NCBI GenBank assembly: GCA_025201345.1
Contig: JAIXMG010000001.1
Coordinates: forward strand, 2,604,001 to 2,668,000
DNA from: Thamnidium elegans
Taxonomy: Eukaryota > Mucoromycota > Mucoromycetes > Mucorales > Mucoraceae
Direction: 5' to 3'
DNA: 64,000 bases
This document shows, one piece after another, positions 35,087 through 46,631 of the stretch. Positions within the stretch are counted from its first letter, which is position 1, and every line of letters begins with the position of its first letter. A program made the position numbers and the translations under genes. The notes beneath the pieces are model-generated. The model was not told where the DNA came from. It searched no databases and saw only the letters and a program-made list of their open reading frames with translations.

Positions 35087-35674
35087 AATTCAAAAACGTC
35101 AGGCTCAAATTAGATCCTCAAATAAACCGAACTACAATACTTGTTTTTTTTCATGTAAAAAAATAAACTCCTTAAAAGTATGTAAGTATATTCAGCTGTT
35201 TGACAGAGCTTTGGTCTTTAGTTATTCCCCGTTAGATTATTCAATTATAGGGCATGCTAAACCTTCGGGATTTTTTTTTTCCTGGTAATACTTTGATATA
35301 GAAACCAATTTTTTTTTTTCTAATACGAACAATACCACTTCTGAGGAGTCCAAAGTAAAGATAACAAGGATCGTATTAGCCACATAATATAATACAGAAT
35401 CCGCCGAAGCGAAGGATGAAGAAATGGTATACATCTGAAAATAAAGCTCACAGAGAACTTTAGTCACTTTTGCACCAGCACGTACGGATGATTTCCAATA
35501 CGCGTAATAAAAAAAAACCCAGCTTTTTTTATTTTTTTATTTTTTCGACAGTCCACCTTAAATATTTTTATTGCCACATACTCTATTTTTTTATTTTTTT
35601 CCTAGCATTTAAAAAAAGAAAAAAGAAAAAAGAAAAAAAAAGACTTGCACATTCATACTATATAAAAGCAGAAA
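35087..35674. other. intergenic before the Dbf4 gene
   Basis: No gene is called. A 76-codon minus-strand frame at 35237-35467 has no family. The last 100 bases before 35675 are rich in A/T tracts and contain TATATAAAAGC, a possible TATA element, about 15-20 bases before the start codon. Confidence 0.45.
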
Positions 35675-37617
35675 ATGTCTTTTGGAAAGAATCAATTATC
35701 TAATATATCCAACAATAATTTGATCAGCAATAGTAGCAAGCTATGGAGAAAGAACGATGGTCAGCAAGCTCGTTCAGCAGCACGTGAACTAGACCTCCAA
35801 CAAAAATTAAAACTTCAAGCTGGATTAAAGGACAAGGAGAACGCTCATAATGCTTCAGAGGATGCCATTAAGCATCTCACCACTACTGTTCAATTATCGG
35901 ATGCTGAATTAAGTGCTAAAAAGAAAGAGTTTACACAATGTGTATTTTATTTAGATAGTTTGGAACCAAGTGCAACTGCAAGTATTGAAAGAGCCATTGT
36001 ATTATTAGGAGCAGTAAGTTTTTGTACTTTTTATTTTTTTTTTATTTTTGGTGTACTAAAAAAAAAGCTTTTTCCTTAGACGCAAGAAAAGTTCTTTTCT
36101 AAAAAGTGTACGCATCTCATTACTACGAAGAATATACCAATTCAAGAAAATATGTTGCGATCTTATAGTGATACAAGGTAAGTAAATTAATTTCCCTGAG
36201 CATGTACGTATCAACTAACCTATAAATAAAACTCTTTTTCCTAGTAAACAAAAATATAAAAAGGTACTCACTTTTGACAACAAATGGATATCATATTTTT
36301 TCTTTATACTAATGTATATATAATAGGCCTTAGCAGAGTTTAAACCAAGAGATTCGATTGTAGAAAATGCATTATCTTGGGGTATCATCTTATGGAGTAT
36401 GGAAGGTAAAATAAAAATATATAATAAAATGCTTTTATATTTAATTTCCCCTGTATTGTATGTATATTATAGTCATGTTAAAAACAGTGGATTATTTTAT
36501 GAAGGTGTCACCTTTTAAAAAGAAGAATAAACAACTATTGGAAAAAAAGGCATTAGGAAAAGTGTACCAAGAAGAAAAGCTCTTTGGACTATCGACAGGA
36601 GTAAACAATGAGACGCACTCAAGGCGACCTCATTTTGTTGCATATACTGGACATTATCTTTCGATTGAAGATGCAAGCCAAACACATCGACCTGTAGTGA
36701 CTAGACAGTACACTGATACATTATTTAAAAAGAAACCTTTAGACTATCCTTGGCCTTTCCTAAAAATAACACCAATGGGTAGATCACCCTTTGGTAAACG
36801 TGCACCACCTCCTAAAAAAGAAAGTTTACCTCCATCACCACAACCACAACCACAACCACAACCATCAACACTACCTCTTCCATCACCAGCTGTTACAAAT
36901 GCTTCAATTCAAATCACAACCCCTCCTGATACACCCATTGCTGGTAATGTTAATACGGAATCTCAATACAGCTTACGTGCTTCTGGATATCAAAAATCCT
37001 GTACAAATAACACTCAATCTGTATCTACTGCCATGCAAAATGAAAAACGATTAACACCGGGGGAAAGTGTAAATCGATTAGATAAACGTATGGTAGAGAA
37101 TGTAACTCAAAACGAACATCAAAAGATGCATAAACAAGTCATTAAAGATAAAGAAACTCGTGCACGAAAAGAAAAGGAGAAGAGGAAGGATATGCGATAT
37201 TGTGAAAATTGTAATTGTCACTTTGAGACACTAGAAGAGGTATAGTAATAATAATAATAATAGTATTATTGAGTAGAATATGTAAATTAATTTTTTTATA
37301 TAATATAATAGCACTGGAAGGATAAAACACATCAAACATTTACTCGAGATCAAAATAACTTTAAAGTACTTGATAATTTGCTGGATAAAATTCATCGACC
37401 TTATAAGGAACCATTACCTGATCACTGGAAAAACTTGGTTGATGTAAATGTTGATGGAAAAAATGTCAAATTTGTATCTGATATCAAAAGACCTCGTCCT
37501 GATGACACTATCGAAAACATAAACAAACTCAATGCTGTAAATATGTTGAAAAAACAAGCTACTCCTCCTGTCCAAGAATTAGGTTGGGGCAAACACTATA
37601 CTGTATTTCTTAATTAA
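35675..37617 (+). CDS. DBF4: Dbf4, regulatory subunit of the Cdc7 (DDK) kinase
   Basis: There are six exons, 35675-36013, 36080-36177, 36245-36263 (only 19 nt), 36327-36405, 36473-37239 and 37312-37617, coding for 535 aa. An N-terminal BRCT-like motif N region lies around residues 95-175 (VFYLDSLEPSAT, KKCTHLITTKNIP, LSWGIILWSME). Motif M appears as DYPWPFLKITPMGRSPFG near 270. Motif C, a Dbf4-type zinc finger, is RYCENCNCHFETLEEV plus HWKDKTHQTF, with C-x2-C and H-x5-H at about 420-445. Dbf4 binds and activates Cdc7 to phosphorylate MCM helicase at replication origins. The zinc finger is split by the last intron. A Pro/Gln-repeat linker precedes motif C. Confidence 0.92.
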
Positions 37618-37701
37618 TATATTATTTTAAAAAAAAAAATAATAAAAAAAAAAATCATTTTATTTATTTGTATTTTCTTCTTTTTTCTTGTATAAAACAA
37701 A

Positions 37702-38093
37702 ATGGTAATATTTTATACTAGCCATCAATACAATGTTTTCTTACTCTTTTCAACTTAGACAATTGACGTAGATGAAACTTTAAAACGTATTTCAGCTAGA
37801 AAAGGTGTAAAAGCTGTAGTTATTTTAAACAATGAAGGTCAAGCTATTCGTTCTACTCTAGACCAAGAATTAACTAAAAAGTACGGTCAGTTGATTTCTT
37901 CTCTTGTTGAACAAACACGAACGACTGTAGCCACTCTAGATGATCAAGTAAATCTCTTTCTTTTCTTGTTCTAATCCCTTGTGTGATTAACCTTCTTTTT
38001 GTTGTTAGAATGATTTAACCTTTTTAAGAGTACGAACCAAGAAACACGAAATCATGATTGCACCAGGTAACAAACCCGTTTATTATTATTATC

Positions 38094-38136
<43 letters not shown>

Positions 38137-38202
38137 TGACCATTAGATCACGATTATTTATTAATTGTAGTTCAAAATCCCACCGAAGTTATGCAACAAT
38201 AA
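37702..38202 (+). CDS. dynein light chain, roadblock/LC7 type
   Basis: There are four exons, 37702-37704 (just the ATG), 37759-37947, 38009-38066 and 38147-38202, coding for 101 aa. The protein reads TIDVDETLKRISARKGVKAV, LEQTRTT-like middle, NDLTFLRVRTKKHEIMIAP and DHDYLLIVVQNPTEVMQQ, which is the full roadblock fold. The family forms dimers on the dynein intermediate chain and helps assemble the motor. Length is normal. The last intron contains a long TTA repeat (about 38081-38131). The next gene, TFIIIA, converges and its stop is only 31 bp away. Confidence 0.93.
38081..38131. repeat. ATT trinucleotide microsatellite in an intron
   Basis: About 13-16 TTA/ATT units fill the third intron of the roadblock gene, broken by one irregular spot. 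It is likely to be length-variable. Confidence 0.85.
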
Positions 38203-38233
38203 TATATATGGATATATATATATATATATATAT

Positions 38234-39579
38234 TTAGGGTGGAGTTACTCGACTTTGTTCAAATGATTTGACATCTTCTACATGATTTTTTCCTTCTATA
38301 TGACGACGTAATAAATGAGAGTTTGTAAACTTGAATTGACATTGAAGGAAAGGACACTCGAATTTTTCGTTTTTTGTGTAATGATTAAATCCTGTCAATT
38401 GTTCTATGATTGATTTCTTAGGTCTAGGTGAAGCTGATTTGGATTTCTTTTAAAAAGATTATTAGATTATTATTATTATTATTTTGAAGAGAAAGAAAGC
38501 ACTTTTAACTTACAGGTGTATGTGATCCTTTATGCCTATCCAGTATAGATTTATAAGGAAAGCCTTTATTACATATCTCGCACTTGAATCGGATATCTTG
38601 TTCATGCACTAATGCCACATGCATTTTAAAACTTCGTTTCTAAAATAGAATATTATTCACTTGAACAACAGCAATAATAATGATAGAGTGTATGCTTACC
38701 GTTTGAAGCACGGATTCACATCCAGGCCAATCACAGGGTATAATTTCTTGTTCCGTATGCTTTTCTTTAATATGCTGTCTTAGATTAAATGTCTTTGAAT
38801 AAACTTTTTTACACAAGGTGCATCGGATAGGATGATCTGTTTGTATATGTTTTCTTAACTCGGTCCATTTAGCAAATACATTTTGACATAGGCTACAGTT
38901 GTAGGTAACAGGATCTATGGTATATGTCAATGTATCATTCTAGCCATATAAAAGCAACCCTTTACTTACTCTCATGAACTCTGTCTTGATGCTTTTCTAG
39001 AGCAGGTAAAGAATCAAATACGGTTTGACAAACGGGACAAGGATGTGCACTCTTTTCGTGAGAAGCTTTATGCCAACGTAGTTGAAACCTCTTGGTAAAC
39101 TCTGCATTACATCCAGGAAACTCACACTTTTTTTTTTTTTTTCATAAGTAACTAGTAAAAAAAAAATGGTATGTAGTATAATAATAATAAAAATATATTA
39201 CCTTAATAACAGGAGAGGCATGTATCTTTTCGTGTCGTGATAAATGTTGTTTAGTAGAAAAGGCAGCAGTACAGTCATCAAATGAGCAACAAAAGTCTTT
39301 TATATTCAAATGTATACGTTCATGAGCTGTTAAATGACTCGATCTAAAGTATGCTTTATCACAACCAACATGAGCACATTTAAATGGTCGCTATAAAGAG
39401 AAGAAGAAGAAAAAAGAATAAACAATCGATCTCAACTTGAAACTTTTTTTTTTCTTTTTTTTTTCTACCTCGCCAGTATGTGTTCGTTCGTGCTCAGCTA
39501 ATCTACTAGGTTTTTTATAAGATTTATCGCAGTACTGACAAGTATACTCGACTTTTCTTCGTTTACTGCTATCTGACAT
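38234..39579 (-). CDS. transcription factor IIIA, C2H2 zinc-finger protein
   Basis: There are six minus-strand exons, 39579-39469, 39390-39202, 39126-38970, 38914-38700, 38639-38514 and 38446-38234, coding for 336 aa. Ten C2H2 fingers are visible in order, nine in a TFIIIA-like array with short, varied linkers and one near the C-terminus (CPFLQCQFKFTNS). Finger spacings differ (C-x2-C and C-x4-C mixed, H-x3-H and H-x4-H) as in TFIIIA rather than in regular KRAB-type arrays. TFIIIA binds the internal control region of 5S rRNA genes and recruits TFIIIC and RNA polymerase III. The third exon starts after an unusual AAG acceptor in an A-run, so its edge is slightly less certain. It starts MSDSSKRRKVEYTC. 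Confidence 0.85.
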
Positions 39580-39985
39580 GGTTCAAACGAAAAAGGTATT
39601 TTTTAAAAAAAAAAGTAAAAAAAAAAAAAAAAAAAAAAAAGTAAAAAAAAAATACGGTGTTTCAAATCATGAGTACCACTTAAGAATGAAAGGCTTGTTG
39701 AGAGCAATAACATTCGTTTAGGTTTTCGATTCAAAATAGTAAAAACCTAAATTTTTGAGCGATTTCTTATTTCCAAGGTGAGCTATTTTACAGTGACTGA
39801 ATCTGTCTCACTTGCACTTATTAAAAAAGTGTTCAGTGTGCCTTAAACTAAATTTTGATCAACAAAATTTTTTTTTGTTTATTGACACTAGAGGTTTTCT
39901 AATTTTTTTACCTCCTGATTTTTAAAGAATATTGTATTCGCAGTACTTTTTCTGTGCGTGTGTGTGCATGTATAAAGAAAAAAAT
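39580..39985. other. intergenic between TFIIIA and the AGC kinase
   Basis: No gene is seen. This holds the TFIIIA promoter (minus strand) with long A-runs at 39603-39650, and the 3' region of the kinase gene. Confidence 0.55.
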
Positions 39986-40607
39986 CTATAAAACGGAGGA
40001 GTCTACATAACTGAAATTTAAGAAATGACTATTTGATTCAGGTGCTTGTAAATCGTTATTTCCAGGTGATCCTTCTACTACTTCAGTTGTAAAGAAAGGA
40101 TCAAAATTCTATATAAATATTTAAGGAAGTTTTAGATAACAGGTTTTTTTTTTAATTCTTTTTGGGGTTTTTTACCTCTGCTGATTCAGGGTCAGTCTTT
40201 TTTTTTTGTGTGTGATTAAATAAAGTTTTGTTTAGTTATATAAAGCTCCTATTTGTCATTTATCCCTTAAATATATATAGTATTATACTTACAACAATAG
40301 GAACAATGGGAGGAGAGATCTCACGACGTTCTAAAGCAGCCCAGTCAACAGAACGAAAGAATTTATGTCGTCTAATAGCATCAGCTTTCTTTGGTTTTGA
40401 ACCAAGGCGCGCATTAGGGTTTTTACGCAACAACTATTTCCAAACTTAATTAACATTTCTGTTTCCGTCATCATCGTACTTACCTTTGATAATATATCCT
40501 TTGCTTCCGCTGTCATATAATATGGCATTGGAATCTTTTTCGTTAAAATTGAATCAATTGTCTTTTTACGATTATTTGAACTAAAAGGTGGCTATTTTGT
40601 ATTTGAT

Positions 40608-40638
<31 letters not shown>

Positions 40639-41654
40639 GTCGGTAAAAAAATAAATACTTACTGATCCTGTCATCATATCATATATCAAGATACCTAAAC
40701 TCCACCAATCTACTGTAATATCGTACTCTAATCCCATTAAAATCTCGGGTGCCATGTATTCTGCTGTACCACAAATCGTATTCGTTTTTCCATCTACTGG
40801 TACTTTAGATAATCCGAAATCTGTCAATACTACATGACCATCTACATCTAATAAACAGTTTTCCGGCTTCAAATCACGATACACAATACCTAAAGAATGT
40901 AAATGTTCTAAAGCCAACACGAGCTCAGCAGCATAAAATATAGCCATTGATTCCGAAAACATGCCCTCTACCATTTTTTTTTTAAAAAAAAAATATATAT
41001 ATATATTATTATTATGTAACTTTGCCATGTATATAAATAAAAGCTTACCATGATCTAAATGTCGAAAGAGTTCACCACCAACAGCATACTCTAACAACAT
41101 GTGAAGTTCAGTAGGTGTTTGAAATGCATAACATAATTTAACAATGAAAGGATGTTCAACTGCTTCTAATATTTCTCGTTCAGTCTTTGCTTGCTGTGCT
41201 TGTTTACCGTGAACGATAAGTGAAGCTTTTTTTAAAACTTTCATTGCATATAATTCTTTTGTTTTCCCATGCTTTACTAAAAACACTTTCCCAAACCTTT
41301 ATTAAAAACAAAATTTAATTAAATTTACTGATAAAAAGGAAAGAAAAAAAAAAAAAACTAAACTTACGCTCCTCGACCTAAAACGCAAATGGGTTGAAAG
41401 TCATCACGGGAGACTTGTGGTTTGTTGGTTGGAGAAATGAAATCTTGATCAAGGATAACCTCGTGTTTAACCCTATCTTGACGATCGCGTTTACGGGGTT
41501 TTGGTTCGTCAGTGTCACTGTTGTAATTACTTGGTGGATTGGAATCTTGATCTTGTTGCAGTCTCTTTTTTAAAAAAGAGTTTCCGATACCAGAAGGCAA
41601 CTGTGATAACTTTAATTCTTCTAGGCGTTCATTTAGTTGTTCTTCATTGATCAT
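39986..41654 (-). CDS. AGC-family serine/threonine kinase, S6K/Psk1-like
   Basis: There are seven minus-strand exons, 41654-41368, 41296-41049, 40967-40663, 40591-40484, 40433-40293, 40196-40176 (21 nt) and 40108-39986, coding for 410 aa. The kinase core has the Gly loop LGRGAFGKVFLV formed across a splice, the Lys in AMKVLKK, catalytic loop YRDLKPEN, DFG and APE. The activation loop contains KTNTICGTAEYMAPE, so the PDK1 site Thr is kept. The C-terminal extension has NFDPFFTTEVVEG and ends with a hydrophobic motif HFLNFSYV, where Ser is the expected TORC1/TORC2-type phosphosite. This architecture matches S6 kinases. An alternative is a Sck/Ypk relative, but there is no C2 domain. Confidence 0.85.
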
Positions 41655-41737
41655 TTTTTTTTCTTTTTTTTTATATATGTATATATTTTTATGTGTATAA
41701 AAAAAGAGAGAGAAAAAAAAAAAAAAAAAAAAGGTGA

Positions 41738-41796
<59 letters not shown>

Positions 41797-41912
41797 GAGA
41801 AAAAATTCAGGCTGTAAACAGTTTGAATTACACGTGTAATTAACAACAGTAGTGTCACCTATATAGCCCTTGACATATGTATTTGATAGATGAAGTGGTT
41901 GGTCTGTTGTGC

Positions 41913-41943
<31 letters not shown>

Positions 41944-42165
41944 GTAGATAGAAATTATATAGTTGATTGGTGGTAAAAACTGTTCTACTATGATACACGT
42001 GCAAACATCTCAAATTGGTTGAAACCCACAGATACAAAAACGTCATTTTACCATGTATAAATATACAACAAGCTTTTTATTTTCTTCGTTTTTCTTTTTC
42101 TTTTTCTTTTTCTTCTTCTTTTTCTTCTTCTTTTTAACTTTTTTAAGAAAATAAAGTAGCAACAA
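41655..42165. promoter_or_regulatory. divergent promoter with two E-boxes and a poly(A) tract
   Basis: This 511-bp interval serves both the kinase (minus) and the RhoGAP gene (plus). It has a run of about 51 A at 41742-41792, a second A-run at about 41920-41943, a 16-bp perfect palindrome AATTACACGTGTAATT at 41826-41841 with a CACGTG core, and another CACGTG at 41996-42001. A CTTTTT-rich pyrimidine stretch (about 42070-42135) leads into the RhoGAP leader. CACGTG is the core bound by bHLH factors. Confidence 0.55.
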
Positions 42166-42947
42166 ATGGCGATGGTAATTAAAGAAACAACAGTGATTAC
42201 AACCGAGTCAATACCAATTTATCCAGTATCAAAACGAAATAGCAAGTCTCTTGATTTGTCTATTCATACAGATACTACTAATTCGATACGTCAACATACA
42301 AGATCTACATCAGATGGAGGTAGTATTCATACAATAGATCAAGCAGTAGAAGGTACATCATTATCATCAGTATTACCAATTCCACAAAGTAGTGATAGTA
42401 GTCCAACCAATGCAACTAGTTTATTATTTAATTTTGGACTTGGAGTTAAAAAAACCGTGCCTTCAAGAAAGCAAAGTTTTTGTTCTTCTATAAATCAAAA
42501 GGTATATATATATATATAAATACATAACTCCTTGAAAGCTAGTTATTAAAATTTTTTCTTGTTTTATTTAAATTTAAAAATAATAAGGAGCCTATTAGCG
42601 ATATTCAATCAAGTAATAGGTCAAGAAGAGGTTCCCATTTTTCTGCTTTTTCTAGTTTTACTAGAACCAGTAAATCTTCTACCAGTGGTAGTACAAATCC
42701 ATTCAAAAATTTGGTTTCGCGATCATCAGGTACTTCCCCTGCAGCTAGCAGATACTCTATATCTGTCAGTGCTCCAATGAATAATCCTGGTTAGTTTCTT
42801 CTTTTCTTCTTTTTATATATTTACTCAATGTTAAACTATTTATTATTATTAATAGAGGCTGCTGTTGCAATGCACCCATTAAATCAAATTGATTGCGAAT
42901 CAAATATTTCTCCAGGCACAACTATTCGCAAGTAAGTTGATTATAAA

Positions 42948-42982
<35 letters not shown>

Positions 42983-44483
42983 AACAAAAAAAAAAAATTT
43001 AATAGGCCTGTATTACCAGTTGGTTTACAACAAGAGATTAATCGTTTTGCTATCGATGGATTTGCTCATAAATACTTTTCTACTCATAAACGAGGATTAT
43101 TTCGAAGAAGAGTACCAATGAACGAAATGTTAAAATGGACAAGAGATTCAATCAAACAACCACTTATTATGCTAAACAAAGATTTATATAAAGATGCTTT
43201 AAGGTGCTTTAAAATGATTCAAATGGTGATGGGTGATAGACAACGTCCTCGTCACTGGAATGAAATTGACGATTTACAAACTATTTTAACTTGTGGTATA
43301 ACAAAAGGTCAAATGCGTGATGAAATTTATGTTCAAATATGTAAGCAACTTCATGATAACCCCAGTGGGTAAGTTACTTGCTTAAAAAAAATAAAAAAAA
43401 ATTGCTTAGTTACTAATTTCATTATTCTTAATAGGGAGAGTATTAGAAAAGGCTGGGAAATCTTATGCATTATCAGTGTCACTTTTCCCCCATCCAAAAA
43501 TCTCGAAGCTTATTTAACAGATTTTGTTCAACAAAATCACAGAGTATCTGAAAACCATGTTGATATTATGAGTCAACACGTTTCTACTAAATTAAAACGT
43601 GTTTGTATTCGTGGATCAAAAGGAAAAGTATTAACTAGTGCAGAAATTTATCGTGCCAAAGTAAGTAAAAAAAAAAAAAAAAGGAAATATATAATAACAC
43701 TAGACTTATAATTTTATTAGGAAGCACCGTTTAAACCTTCCGTATTTGGTGAATCATTACCATTTATTATGCAATTACAACATACACTAGACCCTAACTT
43801 ACAAATCCCCAAAATTGTTCCATTCTTGGCTGAAACTGTAAGAGAAACGAATGGTCAATTATCAGAAGGTATATTTCGTGTACCTGGTGATGCGGACGCT
43901 GTTACAGATTTGGTAAGTTTGCCATCATATATGCATTTATAATTTGTTTATATTGACTGCTTTTTAGCGGGTTCGAATAGAAAATGGCAATTACGATGCT
44001 ACTGGTATAACTGACCCAAATGTACCTGCATCTTTATTAAAATATTGGTTACGAGATTTAGCTGATCCAATTATTACTTGTGAAAATTACGATGATTGCA
44101 TTCGATATGCTGAAGATGCTGAAAAAGCCATTGCTATTATTAACGGATTACCTGATACCAATAGACGTATTGCATTATTTACCATTAGTTTCTTGCAGGT
44201 AAACAATCAATTTACAAGCATAATTTGTATAGTATACTTATTTTTTTTTTTATTGCAGGAATTTACTGATCCTTCCATTATCAAACATACCCTAATGAAC
44301 GTCAATAACTTGGCCATGGTCTTTGCTCCCAACTTTTTAAGGTGTCCTTCTGAAAGTTTAACGACTGTATTTGAAAATTCAAAGTACGAACAAGCGTTCC
44401 TGAGGACTTTAATCAACGAAATGATTGTTGATTCTCAACAGTGTATTTATGATCTTGATAGCACTAAAGTTGCTGGTATTCTC

Positions 44484-44492
<9 letters not shown>
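42166..44492 (+). CDS. MyTH4-RhoGAP protein
   Basis: There are eight exons, 42166-42501, 42588-42789, 42856-42931, 43006-43368, 43435-43660, 43721-43912, 43968-44198 and 44259-44492, coding for 619 aa. The first 200 residues are Ser/Thr-rich and disordered. A MyTH4 domain follows (about 230-395; LLMLNKDLYKDALRCFK-like, GDRQRPRHW, MRDEIYVQICKQ). The RhoGAP domain (about 430-610) has VPFLAETVRETNGQLSEGIFR with the arginine finger and MVFAPNFLRCP near the end. The MyTH4-RhoGAP pair is known from ARHGAP39/Vilse-type proteins; here the WW domains are absent. It should switch off a Rho GTPase and may bind microtubules through MyTH4. The fourth intron contains a CA repeat. Confidence 0.88.
42951..42978. 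repeat. CA dinucleotide repeat in an intron
   Basis: About 14 CA units lie in the third intron of the RhoGAP gene, shortly before a run of A and the TAG acceptor. Confidence 0.9.
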
Positions 44493-44527
<35 letters not shown>

Positions 44528-44695
44528 TACGAAAAAGAAAAAAAAGTATTTATGGTCTAAAATCCTAATCTTAATAATAATTTTGATCGTATATATGTTT
44601 ATACATATAAAAAAAAACAAAAAAGTGTGTGTACGTGTATATATTATTATTATTGTGTGTGTAAAAGAAAAAAATAGGGGGGTTATTATAATTAT

Positions 44696-46379
44696 TTAAA
44701 TGTCATTCATTTTAACGAATGTACCCTCAACGGGTTTTCCTCTTCTCTTGTACTTGAATACACCAAATGCAACTAATGCTGCAACACCAATAATAACACC
44801 TATTGCTATACCGACTTTACCACCAGTAGATAAACCTTTATTACTCGTGGCCGTATTGGCTGCATTGATATCTGTGCTGTTTGGTTCAAATGGACCCATG
44901 CTACAAATATTTGTATTAATTCTAGGAACAGGGTTAGTACAACTAGGATAGGTTTTGCTGGATACAAAACCAGATCTCTTCATTTGAGCAAAAGTACGAA
45001 GCCAATTCATGTTATACGAAGGTTCATAGGTATTGTAAACCATATGAATGACATCTGAAATAGCAAGATCTGCTCTAGCAGAATGACGAATAGGCCAGTC
45101 TATAAAAAAAAGCCCCTTTTGATTTAGTTTATATACATATATATATCTTATATGAGTATAAATTACCAGAGTATCCACCAGCATTGATCAATAGATCGGT
45201 ACGGAATACGTTTTTCAAAGCGATAAAAGAAGCAGCGTTATTTGGTTTATAAGCACCTGCTTTAAGCCAATCGGTATAAGCAAAATCCTTTTTAAAGTTG
45301 GCGGCTGGTGTATCATCAATAACAAAATCCGCTTTAGAAAGAGCGCTGTGGAACTCGGTTGTATTTTGAAAGATGGTTGATTGATTATTAGGAGCAATTA
45401 ACTTCATACCTTTTTATATAGTTAGTATTCTGCTTCAACTAGAATAAAGAGGGGGGGGGTGGTTACCTGCATCATGTACAAGTGTTTGAAGATACTTATC
45501 AGAACGAATGGTCCAGGCTTTACCTACTGCATCATATGTAGTCCACGCAATATTCTTACTACCAGATTTAGCTAAATTCTTTTTATGACAGTTGTACATT
45601 TGTTTGACAAGTTCATAAATTTCTTGACCGTAAGATTCTTTTTCAAAGAAATGTGCGACAAAAATAATCCATGCTGATTGCTAAGCAAATATAAAAAATC
45701 CGATCAGGGTCCATATATATTTCCCTTTTATAGCAAAAAAAATTTTTTTTACCTGAAGAGGTGTTAATTCATTACTGCCAGCAGAAATACTAATATATTG
45801 AGGATTAGCACCCACAACACCATTTACAGCTTTTCCAGTAAAGATTGCGTCAATGACCATACTAGAATTAGTGGGACCATCTGCGATATCGGGAAAGCAA
45901 GGAGAGGTCACATTGGCTCTTGGTTTTGCTGATTTAATTACATCTTTTAGTTCTAACAACTAATATATATAAACCAGTCAATACAAAATTAGATGAGATG
46001 CAAAAAAAAAAAATAGATGGCTTACTTCGAAAAAGGGTAAAGATTCTAACTCGGTCTCAACACCGACATTGGTTAATGGAGTATTTACAACAGCATGGTA
46101 TCCAGTTTTAAAATCGTCAAGTGCACTATTACAGCATACTAGTGCGTAGGATTGGTTGGTTATTAAGTTTCTAAGTACTTTGTAAGTATCAAAGTATTCT
46201 ACACTGAACCCGGTACTTGGATCTATATTAAATAATTAGATGGGAGTTTTTTTTTTTTTATATATAAACAGGTAATATATACCAGTTTCAACTTCGGTGG
46301 TGTAATGGTTTTGAGAAAAGACTCCGTATATTAAACCAGTTAATATAATAAATAAGGTTGGTCTTTGAAGCAATCTCAT
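44696..46379 (-). CDS. surface glycoprotein with periplasmic-binding-protein-like fold
   Basis: There are six minus-strand exons, 46379-46283, 46222-46026, 45959-45753, 45680-45467, 45409-45167 and 45099-44696, coding for 453 aa. A signal peptide is clear (RPTLFIILTGLIYGVFS). The ectodomain opens with GFSVEYFDTYKVLRNL, continues VNTPLTNVGVETELESLPFF and has PQYISISAGSNELTPLQ. These segments recall the fungal proteins annotated as iron-hydroxamate or TroA-type periplasmic binding proteins; that link is from memory and tentative. Several N-x-S/T sites and paired cysteines suit a glycosylated ectodomain. A single TM helix (GKVGIAIGVIIGVAALVAFG) and a basic cytosolic tail ending VKMNDI follow. 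It could be a nutrient-capturing or wall-linked receptor. Confidence 0.7.
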
Positions 46380-46631
46380 TTCATCAAAATATATATATAT
46401 GTATATAAAAGAGAAAAGGAAAAAAAAGATAGTTTTTTTTTTAATGGGGGGGGGGATTTGGTATAAAAGATTTTTTTTTTTTTTTTTTTTTAAGGCGGAG
46501 TGGCATGAGAATTATTTTTTGTTGTACAAGAACCTCTATTGTAAAATATTGATTAATCCATCAATACGATAATATTTTGCCTAAATTTATATGTTAGTAC
46601 TTGTGTTTAAAAAAATAAAATAAAAAGAAAA
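46380..46631. other. short intergenic region
   Basis: Only promoter of the binding-protein-like gene and the 3' end of the BTB gene fit here. T-runs and a 9-base G run (about 46445-46453) are present. Confidence 0.6.

Noticed and set aside
35237..35467. Minus-strand frame of 76 codons
   Set aside because: No family and interrupted by A-runs; likely chance.
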